Assembly (NCBI GenBank): GCA_026193355.1
Contig: JAPHTL010000271.1
Coordinates: 1 to 12,294 of the forward strand
Reading direction: 5' to 3'
DNA length: 12,294 nt
Source: Rhodospirillales bacterium
GTDB taxonomy: Bacteria > Pseudomonadota > Alphaproteobacteria > Rhodospirillales > JAPHTL01
In this document: positions 1 to 6,305 of the stretch, piece after piece
Layout: every line of letters begins with the position of its first letter
How positions within the stretch are numbered: the stretch's first letter is position 1
Position numbers and translations under genes: made by a program
The notes under the pieces: model-generated
The model's database searches: none
Told to the model about the DNA's origin: nothing
The model's input: the letters and a program-made list of their open reading frames with translations, nothing else

Positions 1-243
1 CAGGGCATTGACGCCCTTCTCAAGACGATTGACGTCGCACTTTCATCATCGAGAGAGACCTTGACCGTAAAAATACCGGTTGAAGACGGCCGGACGTTGT
101 CGTGGCTTTACAGCCATGGCGATGTTTCCGGGCGGACCGACGATGAAAAGCTGATTTCCCTGACGGTACGTCTTGATCCGGATGATGCGGCGCGTCTTCG
201 CAAACAAGCCGAATTAAACCCCGCAATAGGGCTTGCCGATTGA
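1..243 (+). CDS. hflX: GTPase HflX, C-terminal 80 residues (5' end outside window)
   Basis: The reading frame is open from base 1 to the TGA at 241-243, so this is the 3' end of a gene that starts upstream of the window. The visible 80 residues match the end of HflX: a short helix (QGIDALLKTIDVALSS), then a strand motif LTVKIPVEDGR followed by LSWLYSHGDV, and a closing LTVRLDPDDAARLRKQ stretch. This is the small C-terminal domain that follows the G domain. HflX is a ribosome-associated GTPase that splits stalled or hibernating 70S ribosomes and is often encoded just after hfq. The G1-G5 motifs lie outside the window, so GTPase activity cannot be checked here. The TTG at 61 is internal and should not be taken as the start. 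The assignment rests on pattern recognition of the tail only, and the proximity of mazG agrees with alphaproteobacterial gene order. Confidence 0.85.
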   Translation, partial: QGIDALLKTIDVALSSSRETLTVKIPVEDGRTLSWLYSHGDVSGRTDDEKLISLTVRLDPDDAARLRKQAELNPAIGLAD

Positions 244-268
244 TCCGCATATTTTCTACTAGTAGAAA
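240..268 (+). promoter_or_regulatory. possible sigma70-like promoter overlapping the palindrome
   Basis: TTGATC at 240-245 (4 of 6 to TTGACA) and TAGAAA at 263-268 (4 of 6 to TATAAT) are separated by exactly 17 bp. Transcription would start near 275, giving a leader of about 27 nt before the ATG at 303. The perfect palindrome at 247-274 covers the spacer and the -10 element, so a protein bound there would block polymerase. Both hexamers are only moderate matches, so this is an inference and not a firm promoter. Confidence 0.3.
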
Positions 269-274
269 ATATGC
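247..274. repeat. perfect 28-bp palindrome, candidate operator
   Basis: The two 14-base arms, GCATATTTTCTACT and AGTAGAAAATATGC, are exact reverse complements and abut with no spacer. The symmetry breaks at 246/275. It begins 3 bases after the hflX stop codon and ends 28 bases before the start of the small gene at 303. As RNA it could fold into a 12-bp stem with a CUAG loop, but the following bases (CTTTGCATGG) hold no U-tract, so an intrinsic terminator is unlikely. A dyad operator for a dimeric or tetrameric repressor is the simplest reading; an RNA processing site is an alternative. I saw no second full copy in the window. Confidence 0.8.
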
Positions 275-302
275 TTTGCATGGATCGTCCTGGGGAATTG
301 AC

Positions 303-587
303 ATGGCAACCGCTGAAGCACAGAAAAAATGGCGTCGCAAGAAGCGGCCGGTGAAAAGGCAGTTGAACGTTGTGGCGAGGGCGCTAATTCACGATTATCT
401 GGATGAAATCACCGAATCCTATGCCCTGAAGGGTAAGGGGGAGGCTGTTACGTTCTCGTGTTTCATTGTTAAGTCTTTGATGCAACAGTCTGAATTCAAT
501 CAGGAAGCGGCGCGATTGCTCTCTGTTTTCTCGGAAAACTTCCAACGTGACCGCGAACTCTATACAAGTTCAAGATGCCCGAAATGA
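303..587 (+). CDS. 94-residue basic protein of unknown function, possible ribbon-helix-helix fold
   Basis: I do not recognise a named family. The ATG at 303 is preferred because TGGGGA at 291-296 gives a Shine-Dalgarno-like site at suitable spacing, and because upstream codons of the open frame run through the palindrome. The product starts with a very basic segment (KKWRRKKRPVKR, residues 8-19). A short strand-like stretch follows (QLNVVARA, 20-27), then a helix-like segment (about 28-42), a Gly/Lys turn KGKGEA (43-48), a second helix-like segment (49-62) and an acidic/aromatic tail. Strand-helix-turn-helix of this size is the layout of ribbon-helix-helix DNA-binding proteins, and a palindrome sits directly upstream, so autoregulation is a reasonable hypothesis. 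It could instead bind RNA or ribosomes, given its place after hflX. Its stop codon overlaps the next gene, which suggests translational coupling. That the gene is real is fairly likely; the fold is uncertain. Confidence 0.65.
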   Translation: MATAEAQKKWRRKKRPVKRQLNVVARALIHDYLDEITESYALKGKGEAVTFSCFIVKSLMQQSEFNQEAARLLSVFSENFQRDRELYTSSRCPK

Positions 588-1366
588 TTGATACCAACCA
601 CGTTGTCGCCTTGATCAGGGAAACCGCCGAGAGGGAAATCCTTCCAAGATTTCGCAAGCTTGAAAAGCACGAAGTCGGTGAAAAGACTGCGGGAGAGATC
701 GTTACGATCGCTGACAGGGAAGCCGAGAAACGGCTGGGTGCTGGACTGGAGAAATTGCTGCCCGGATCGGTGACGGTTGGTGAGGAGGGGGCAAGCGACC
801 GTCCGGAAATCCTTGAAAAACTGAACGGCGGTGCGCCGGTATGGGTCATCGATCCCGTCGATGGCACAAAGAATTTTGCGCAAGGCGGTGAACGTTTCGC
901 CACGATAGTCGCCCTGTGCTACAGGCAGCGAACTCTTGTTGGCTGGATCCATGATCCTTTGAGTGGATCTACCCTGTATGCATCAAAGGGTGAAGGCGCC
1001 TGGATGGACGGTTCGCGAGTTCATGTATCCTCGCCACCACCCGCAACCACTGACATGCGTGGCGCTTTTTACGGTCCCAAGGCGAACATCCCCGATACGT
1101 GGCGTGGAAGAACAATCAGATACGGCTGCGTGGGACACGAGTATATCGATCTGGCGCTGGGAAGACTTGATTTCGCCCGCTATCGAAAGCTGAAGCCCTG
1201 GGATCATGCCGCAGGCGTTCTGATTCACGAAGAGGCGGGGGGATACAGCGCCCTGTCTGGAAGTGGCGAGGCCTACAGTCCCTTGCCGTATCAGGAGGAA
1301 AACAGCCTGATTCTTGCGCCTGATGCCGAAAAATGGACGGAATTAAGCGCCGTTTTCGCTCCGTAG
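575..1366 (+). CDS. inositol monophosphatase family phosphatase
   Basis: The 263-residue protein carries the hallmarks of the Mg-dependent, Li-sensitive phosphatase family. E70-E71 lie in the VGEEG loop, motif A is WVIDPVDGTKNF at 90-101 with metal ligands D93 and D96, and motif B is WDHAAG at 209-214 with D210, followed by HEEAGG. Length is typical. The family includes inositol-1-phosphatase (SuhB), 3'(2'),5'-bisphosphate nucleotidase (CysQ) and histidinol-phosphatase (HisN). The sequence alone does not decide the substrate, so no symbol is given. It overlaps the preceding small gene. The ATG at 575 is used here, but the ATG at 584 forms an ATGA junction with that gene's stop and is an equally good start; neither has a clear Shine-Dalgarno. 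The gene ends 9 bp from the convergent lipoprotein gene. Confidence 0.88.
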   Translation: MPEMIDTNHVVALIRETAEREILPRFRKLEKHEVGEKTAGEIVTIADREAEKRLGAGLEKLLPGSVTVGEEGASDRPEILEKLNGGAPVWVIDPVDGTKNFAQGGERFATIVALCYRQRTLVGWIHDPLSGSTLYASKGEGAWMDGSRVHVSSPPPATTDMRGAFYGPKANIPDTWRGRTIRYGCVGHEYIDLALGRLDFARYRKLKPWDHAAGVLIHEEAGGYSALSGSGEAYSPLPYQEENSLILAPDAEKWTELSAVFAP

Positions 1367-1375
1367 CCATTAGTC

Positions 1376-1975
1376 TCAGCGCAGTGCGAGGACTGCTTTC
1401 GGCGCTGGATCAAACGGACCCTTGATCTCCCATATCAATAATTGCTCCCGGCCTTCACCTTTTTTGATGGTTGTCGCATTGTTTGAGACAACTGCGGCGT
1501 CTGTCTTCAGGCGCAAAACACCCTCCATCCAGAGGCCCATATCCGCCAGCCTGTTGGCGTCCTGCTTGCGGACATGATTTCCACGAACGGTAATCGTCCC
1601 GTTCTTTTTGGAGAACGTGAGGCTTATAAGGTCCTCGTTTCGTCGCAGGATGGTGATCATTTTCGATTGGAGAAGATCGCCCTGCTTCTTGTAGACAACC
1701 TTGAAATGACCTTTTTGGTAATAGCTCGCTTCCACGACAGATTCATCACGCTTCAGATCACGTAATATAATATCGACCTGTTCCTTTTCCTCGGCCGGGG
1801 AAAGTTCGTTCTTGTGAAGCTTGGAATAGAGGGGAACCCGGGCAAGGTAACCGGCAAAATCGATTTTATAGAAACCGTTGCGGGCGATTTCGATGTCGGC
1901 ATCGAATTTTGCCGGAAGATAGCAAGCGCTCAGCCCAACGGTGCATATGATAATTGTGACGATACGTTTGATCAT
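1376..1975 (-). CDS. putative lipoprotein of unknown function
   Basis: The 199-residue product begins MIKRIVTIIICTVGLSAC, a basic n-region, a hydrophobic core and a lipobox LSAC with C18 as the expected lipidated cysteine. This predicts export and anchoring to a membrane, probably the outer membrane. Position +2 after the cysteine is Tyr, not the inner-membrane-retention Asp. After the signal comes FDADIEIARNGFYKIDFAGY (about 24-43), a strand-rich pattern, then a charged helix-like segment (about 53-75, SPAEEKEQVDIILRD) and alternating strands rich in Lys. I cannot name a family or assign a role. It is last in the - strand series, about 99 bp after mazG, and may be co-transcribed with it or independent. 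The signal peptide and intact frame make a real gene likely. Confidence 0.72.
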   Translation of the reverse strand: MIKRIVTIIICTVGLSACYLPAKFDADIEIARNGFYKIDFAGYLARVPLYSKLHKNELSPAEEKEQVDIILRDLKRDESVVEASYYQKGHFKVVYKKQGDLLQSKMITILRRNEDLISLTFSKKNGTITVRGNHVRKQDANRLADMGLWMEGVLRLKTDAAVVSNNATTIKKGEGREQLLIWEIKGPFDPAPKAVLALR

Positions 1976-2074
1976 TGTCCGGCGTTCAGCCTGTCGGTCT
2001 GTTTTGACGATATTCCATTCATCATATTCATCGAAAAGGAGGAGGGGAAGGAGAACAAAATCAAGAAGATACGC

Positions 2075-2881
2075 CTACGTATTCTCTTTTGCTTCTTCCC
2101 ACAGGGAATCCAGTTCATCCATGGACATTTCGTCAATGCTTCGCTCCTGCGCAATGAGCGCGGTTTCCATGTGCCTGAAACGCCTCTCGAACTTGGCATT
2201 GGCATGTCGCATGGCGGTTTCCGGGTCGATGGTAAGTTTTCGCGCCAGATTGACACACGAAAACAGAATGTCGCCCAATTCATCGGCGAACCGGGCCGGG
2301 TCTGCCTGTGTATCAGGGATGGCAAGCTCATCGGAGAGCTCGTCTATTTCCTCGATGATCTTGTCGAGCACACCTTCCGCTTCATCCCAGTCAAAACCCA
2401 CACGCGCGGCTCGTTTCTGCAGTTTTGCAGCGCGGAGAAGGGCGGGCAGGCCGCGGGCGACACCATCAAGCGCACTGTGCTGCTCGCCTGTGTCGCGGCG
2501 TTCTGATTCCTTGTGATCCTCCCAGGCGATGCTCTGGGCATCCGCAGAATTGATCTGCGCATCCGCAAAAACATGTGGATGCCGTCTGATCATTTTTTCC
2601 GATATGGCGTTAACGACGTCATCAAACGTGAATGCGCCCATTTCCTCGGCGATACGAGAATGGAAAACGACCTGAAACAAAAGATCGCCCAACTCATTGC
2701 AAATGCCCTTGCTGTCACCAGCTTCAATCGCGTCGGCAACCTCGTAGGCTTCCTCAATGGTGTAGGGCGCAATCGTTTTGAATGTCTGTTTGACATCCCA
2801 CGGACATCCATCGGTCGGATGTCGGAGCCTTTCCATGATGGACAGGAGGTCAGTAATGGAATGTTTTTCTGTTCCACGCAT
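2075..2881 (-). CDS. mazG: nucleoside triphosphate pyrophosphohydrolase MazG
   Basis: MazG hydrolyses NTPs and dNTPs to monophosphates and pyrophosphate. It cleans the pool of abnormal nucleotides and in E. coli lowers ppGpp during starvation. The 268-residue protein has the double-domain layout. Domain 1 shows CPWDVKQT (26-33), TIEEAYEV with metal ligands E43, E44 and E47, and NELGDLLFQVVFH with E63 and D66. Domain 2 repeats the pattern as IIEEIDELSDEL and DELGDILFS. The connecting segment includes WEDHK and the LPALLRAAKLQKRAARVGFDW motif typical of the long form. The ATG at 2881 is chosen; an in-frame GTG at 2896 would add five residues and neither has a good Shine-Dalgarno. A possible extended -10 (TGTGCTAAT on the - strand, around 2921-2929) would give a leader of about 30 nt. 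The gap of about 222 bp to the MBL gene suggests it can be transcribed separately. Confidence 0.95.
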   Translation of the reverse strand: MRGTEKHSITDLLSIMERLRHPTDGCPWDVKQTFKTIAPYTIEEAYEVADAIEAGDSKGICNELGDLLFQVVFHSRIAEEMGAFTFDDVVNAISEKMIRRHPHVFADAQINSADAQSIAWEDHKESERRDTGEQHSALDGVARGLPALLRAAKLQKRAARVGFDWDEAEGVLDKIIEEIDELSDELAIPDTQADPARFADELGDILFSCVNLARKLTIDPETAMRHANAKFERRFRHMETALIAQERSIDEMSMDELDSLWEEAKENT

Positions 2882-3000
2882 GATGGGTCGCCGCACCTTG
2901 AATTTTTGACTGCCCTGGAAATTAGCACATTTTCCACGCGAAATGCCGTGCGCTCTGCAAGAGGGGAACCTGCTGTCCCATCTTGCCCAAAGGATATCTA

Positions 3001-3028
3001 TTGTCGCATAATGTATATTATGTATAAA
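3001..3028 (+). promoter_or_regulatory. promoter-like element with dyad in its spacer, pointing antisense to the MBL gene
   Basis: TTGTCG at 3001-3006 and TATAAA at 3023-3028 are spaced by 16 bp. The spacer is exactly an inverted repeat, CATAAT-GTAT-ATTATG (3007-3022). The patch is clearly more AT-rich than its surroundings. Downstream is AAGGAAG (3035-3041), a good Shine-Dalgarno, 7 nt before an ATG at 3049 that opens a 15-codon frame (MIMFQSDTGVLKCDQ, stop at 3094-3096). Transcription in this direction would run antisense into the MBL gene. The patch may instead serve mazG on the - strand, where I found only weak hexamers. An AT-rich stretch produces promoter-like matches easily, so confidence is low. 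Confidence 0.25.
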
Positions 3029-3103
3029 ACAGATAAGGAAGAATATATATGATTATGTTTCAGTCGGATACAGGCGTACTCAAATGTGACCAATGAAGAA
3101 ATA

Positions 3104-3907
3104 TCAAGCGACAATCAGACTATCTGCTTCGGTATCAAGACCCATCCCATCGTGTGCTGGAATGACATTATCAGGGAGTTCATTAAGCAAGGTTTGATGA
3201 TCAAGGTCGGGACCAAGGTGCGTCAGGACGGCAAGCTCCGGCTTGACGCGTTCGATCCATTCAAGCGCCCTGCCCACCCATGCATGCGTTGTATGATGCG
3301 GTTCACGCCCAAGAACGCCGACAACCCACACACGGACACCGGCCAGAATGTCAAAGGCATGGTCAGGCAAATCAACAGCATCCGTCGTGTAGGCTAGATG
3401 ATCGCCAAAACGAAAACCAAGCGTATCGCAATAGCCATGATCCTGCACAAACGGCGTGATGGAGATATCACCGATGGTAAAAGTTGCTGAATCAGCAACC
3501 TCATGAGGCGTCAAAAGTGGCTTGTAGACGACGTTTGCGCCGGGCGACAAAGGTTCGAAAACATAACCGAACCTGCGACCGATGACTTCCAGGGTCTTGG
3601 CGTCGGCCCAGACATCCAGGGGGCCATTCAAAATCCTGTTGATCGGACGAAGATCATCGATACCGTTGAGGTGATCGGCATGAAAGTGGGTGTAAAGAAC
3701 TCCATCCAGATGACGCACATCGGCATTCAACAACTGCTGACGTAAATCCGGCGATGTATCGACCAATATGTCTGTTTGGCCGCCTTGAACAAAAACGGAT
3801 GGCCTAAGTCTTTGATTTTTAATATTTTTAGGATCACAGGCGCCCCAGCCGTAACTGACCCCCGGGATACCGCCCGAAGGCCCGCAACCGAGAATCGTCA
3901 TACGCAT
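3104..3907 (-). CDS. PhnP-like metallo-beta-lactamase-fold hydrolase
   Basis: The 267-residue protein opens with MTILGCGPSGGIPGV and GWGACDP, the N-terminal signature of the PhnP/RNase Z-like branch of the metallo-beta-lactamase fold. The metal site is complete: THFHADH at 73-79 (H74, H76, D78, H79), H157 in QDHG, D176 in YTTDA, and H230 in LTHLG. PhnP itself is a cyclic phosphodiesterase acting on 5-phosphoribosyl 1,2-cyclic phosphate in the C-P lyase pathway. No phn genes are near here, and orthologues following tatD are common in alphaproteobacteria, so the physiological substrate is probably another phosphodiester. The start lies 2 nt after the tatD stop, which implies shared transcription and coupled translation. 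The family assignment is firm; the substrate is unknown. Confidence 0.88.
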   Translation of the reverse strand: MRMTILGCGPSGGIPGVSYGWGACDPKNIKNQRLRPSVFVQGGQTDILVDTSPDLRQQLLNADVRHLDGVLYTHFHADHLNGIDDLRPINRILNGPLDVWADAKTLEVIGRRFGYVFEPLSPGANVVYKPLLTPHEVADSATFTIGDISITPFVQDHGYCDTLGFRFGDHLAYTTDAVDLPDHAFDILAGVRVWVVGVLGREPHHTTHAWVGRALEWIERVKPELAVLTHLGPDLDHQTLLNELPDNVIPAHDGMGLDTEADSLIVA

Positions 3908-3909
3908 GA

Positions 3910-4692
3910 TTACGAAGGCCTCCGCGCCTTGGTGAAAAGCGAGAAAAAGTTGTCTGTCGTCGCCTCGGCAAAGGTTTCAACCGGAACCCCCTTCAACCCG
4001 GCGACCACCGATGCGGTATAGGCCGTGAAGGCAGGCTCGTTCCTCTTTCCGCGCTTTGGAACAGGGGAAAGGTACGGAGCATCTGTCTCGACCAGCAAAC
4101 GTTCAAGCGGAATGCCGGAAATCGTATCGCGCAAATCCTGCGCCGCCTTGAAGGTGGCAATCCCGGAAATCGAGATATAAAAGCCAAGTTCAAGGGATCT
4201 GGCGGCAAGCTCCGGGCTGCTGGAAAAGCAATGGATCAACCCTGGAAAAGCGCCCTTCTTGTGTTCGTCTTCCAGTACAGAGAGCGTGTCGTCATCGGCA
4301 TCGCGGGTGTGGACGATGACAGGAAGTCCGGCTTCTCGTGAAGCCTGAATATGGGCCCGGAAACTTCTCTTCTGTTCCTCACGCGGGCTGTGTTCGTAAT
4401 AATAATCAAGCCCGGTCTCGCCGAAACCGACGACCTTGGGGTGTTGCGCAAGCTCCATCAGCCTTGCGGCGTCGACCGGGGGTTCCTTTCCCGCCTCATG
4501 CGGGTGGATGCCTACGGTGCAGAAAATGTTGTCGTACGCCTCCGCCACCTTGAGAACCTTCTCGAAACGAGTGACGTGGGTGCAGATCGTCAGAACAGCC
4601 CCGACACCGGCTTCTCCTGCCCGCAAGACCACATCGTCAAGCTCATCCACAAAATCAGGGAAATCGAGGTGGCAGTGGCTGTCGACAAGCAT
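3910..4692 (-). CDS. tatD: TatD family metal-dependent hydrolase (DNase)
   Basis: The 260-residue protein has the TIM-barrel amidohydrolase metal ligands of the TatD family: H6 and H8 in DSHCHLD, GIHPHEA with H63 and H65, E92 in GFGETGLDYYY, H128 in VIVHTRDA, H154 in LIHCF, and D204 in VETDAPYLSP. Length is typical. TatD proteins are Mg-dependent 3'-5' exonucleases or DNases linked to DNA repair and degradation; the bacterial paralogue YcfH has a similar sequence and cannot be separated from TatD by eye. The start codon shares one base with the metG stop (TGATG), and the next gene begins 2 nt after its stop, so it lies inside a tight operon. It occupies its usual place between metG and the MBL hydrolase in this group. 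Confidence 0.95.
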   Translation of the reverse strand: MLVDSHCHLDFPDFVDELDDVVLRAGEAGVGAVLTICTHVTRFEKVLKVAEAYDNIFCTVGIHPHEAGKEPPVDAARLMELAQHPKVVGFGETGLDYYYEHSPREEQKRSFRAHIQASREAGLPVIVHTRDADDDTLSVLEDEHKKGAFPGLIHCFSSSPELAARSLELGFYISISGIATFKAAQDLRDTISGIPLERLLVETDAPYLSPVPKRGKRNEPAFTAYTASVVAGLKGVPVETFAEATTDNFFSLFTKARRPS

Positions 4693-6251
4693 CAGGAAGC
4701 GCCCCCCTCCTCTTCCACAAACCGCGGAAAGATCGGCGACGGCGGCGGCAGGTCGGTTCCGGGAACGAGGGCATGTCCCTCACCGGCAAAGTCGAAGGTG
4801 CGGTGATTGGGGGACACTGCAAGCTGATCAAGCAAACGCGCCGAAGATTGGGGCATAAACGGCTGAAGCAAAATGCCGATATACCGGACCGTTTCCGCCA
4901 ATACGTAAAGAACCGTTTCCATTCTGGCGGGATCTGATTTCTTGAGAACCCAGGGGGCATGATGATCCACATATACATTGCCCGCGCGCACGACCACCCA
5001 GATCGCCTCAAGGGCATCATGGAACGACTGGCGGTCAAGGCATTGCCGGGTGCGCCCGTGCAGCCCCTGCGCCATACCCAGCAGGTTTTTGTCCTCGTCC
5101 GTGAAATCGCCATGTCGGGGCACCGCCGCGCCACAGTTCTTGGCGATCATCGACAGGACGCGCTGCGCCAGATTGCCGAGACTGTTTGCCAGTTCGCCGT
5201 TCATGCGCCCGATCATAGCGCGATGGGAATAATCGCCGTCATTGCCGAATGGGACCTCGCGCAGCAAAAAATAACGAACAGGATCAAGGCCGTACTGATC
5301 CACCAGATCATAGGGATCAATGACGTTGCCAAGGGATTTGGAGATTTTCTGCCCCTCATTGGTCCACCAGCCGTGAGCGAAGACCCGTTTTGGCGGCTCC
5401 AATCCCGCCGCCATCAGGAACGCAGGCCAGTAAACCGCATGAAAGCGCAGGATATCCTTGCCAACCATATGCAGATCGGCAGGCCAGTAATTTGCGTATT
5501 CCCCATGGTCCGTTTCGGGGAAACCAACGGCGGTGATGTAGTTGGTCAGCGCATCCAGCCACACGTACATGATGTGCGCCTCGTCGCCGGGAACCTGAAT
5601 CCCCCATTTGAACGTGGTCCGCGAAACGGAAAGGTCCTGCAACCCACCCTTGACGAAGCTCAGAACCTCGTTTCGGCGGCTGTCGGGGGCGATGAAGTCA
5701 GGATTGTCCTCGTAAAAGGCGAGAAGGCGGTCCTGCCAGGCCGATAGCCGGAAGAAGTAGCTCGGTTCCTCAACCCATTCGACCTCTGCACCACTCGGAG
5801 CCGTCAGCTTGCCTTCAGCAGATTTGGTCAGTTCACCTTCCCCGTAGAAGGCCTCGTCACGCACCGCGTACCAGCCGGCGTAGCTTCCAAGATAGATTTC
5901 ATCATTGTCGGTCAGGCGCTTCCACAGCGCCTGCGCAGCGCGGCGGTGCCTGTCTTCGGTTGTGCGGATAAAATCATCGTTGCTGAAGTTCATCGCCTTG
6001 GCGAGGTCGCGGAAATTCTGCGACACTCCATCGGTGAAGGCCTTGGGATCAACGCCCTTCGCCATCGCCGATTTTTCAACTTTCTGGCCGTGCTCATCGG
6101 TTCCCGTAAGGAACTTCACATCGTACCCGTCCAGGCGCTTGAACCGCGCCAGAACATCGCAGGCAAGCGTCGTGTAGGCGTGTCCGATATGCGGTACGTC
6201 GTTCACATAATAGATCGGGGTAGTGATGTAATAGGGCTTAGAACCGGCCAT
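4692..6251 (-). CDS. metG: methionyl-tRNA synthetase, zinc-less type
   Basis: This class I synthetase joins methionine to initiator and elongator tRNA-Met in the cytoplasm. Visible motifs are YYITTPIYYVNDVPHIGHAY with HIGH at 21-24, TGTDEHGQK, the connective-peptide segment AYFGE-like WYAVRDEAFYGE, EEPSYFFRLS, WLDAL, and KISKS (the KMSKS loop) at 302-306 followed by LGN. The connective peptide has no cysteine cluster, so this is the form without structural zinc. There is no C-terminal EMAP/tRNA-binding domain: the 519-residue protein ends after the anticodon-binding helices, unlike E. coli MetG (about 677 residues). The start at 6251 is preferred over the ATG at 6269 because GGAGGAA at 6261-6267 is a strong Shine-Dalgarno 9 nt before it and overlaps the 6269 start. 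It follows holB by 54 bp and overlaps tatD by one base. Confidence 0.97.
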   Translation of the reverse strand: MAGSKPYYITTPIYYVNDVPHIGHAYTTLACDVLARFKRLDGYDVKFLTGTDEHGQKVEKSAMAKGVDPKAFTDGVSQNFRDLAKAMNFSNDDFIRTTEDRHRRAAQALWKRLTDNDEIYLGSYAGWYAVRDEAFYGEGELTKSAEGKLTAPSGAEVEWVEEPSYFFRLSAWQDRLLAFYEDNPDFIAPDSRRNEVLSFVKGGLQDLSVSRTTFKWGIQVPGDEAHIMYVWLDALTNYITAVGFPETDHGEYANYWPADLHMVGKDILRFHAVYWPAFLMAAGLEPPKRVFAHGWWTNEGQKISKSLGNVIDPYDLVDQYGLDPVRYFLLREVPFGNDGDYSHRAMIGRMNGELANSLGNLAQRVLSMIAKNCGAAVPRHGDFTDEDKNLLGMAQGLHGRTRQCLDRQSFHDALEAIWVVVRAGNVYVDHHAPWVLKKSDPARMETVLYVLAETVRYIGILLQPFMPQSSARLLDQLAVSPNHRTFDFAGEGHALVPGTDLPPPSPIFPRFVEEEGGAS

Positions 6252-6260
6252 TGCCGTAGA

Positions 6261-6267
6261 TTCCTCC
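6261..6267 (-). promoter_or_regulatory. ribosome binding site deciding the metG start
   Basis: On the - strand this reads GGAGGAA, 9 nt before the ATG at 6251. The alternative ATG at 6269 would lie directly upstream of this site and has no Shine-Dalgarno of its own, so the shorter product starting MAGSKPYYITTP is favoured. Confidence 0.75.
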
Positions 6268-6305
6268 ATGCGAAGACCCGATTTGTTCCGCCTGATCAGG
6301 TTCGA

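Noticed and set aside
1346..1406. AGCGCCG / CGGCGCT inverted repeat at the convergent stop codons, as a bidirectional terminator
   Set aside because: The 7-bp arms are 47 bases apart and lie in coding sequence of both genes, with no T-tract on either side. Probably chance.
1814..2506. Long + strand open frame of 230 codons opposite mazG and the lipoprotein gene
   Set aside because: It runs across two genes and their intergenic gap on the other strand, has no Shine-Dalgarno and no recognisable motif.
3049..3096. 15-codon frame MIMFQSDTGVLKCDQ as an annotated gene
   Set aside because: A good ribosome site precedes it, but a frame this short has no coding signal that can be judged from one sequence. 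Kept only as part of a finding.
4959..5747. Long + strand open frame of 262 codons opposite metG
   Set aside because: It is exactly antisense to a clearly conserved synthetase, shows no recognisable domain and no ribosome site, and fits a shadow frame of GC-biased codons.
6291..6300. CCTGATCAGG palindrome between holB and metG
   Set aside because: A 10-bp palindrome is expected by chance several times in a window of this size, and no promoter-like context surrounds it.
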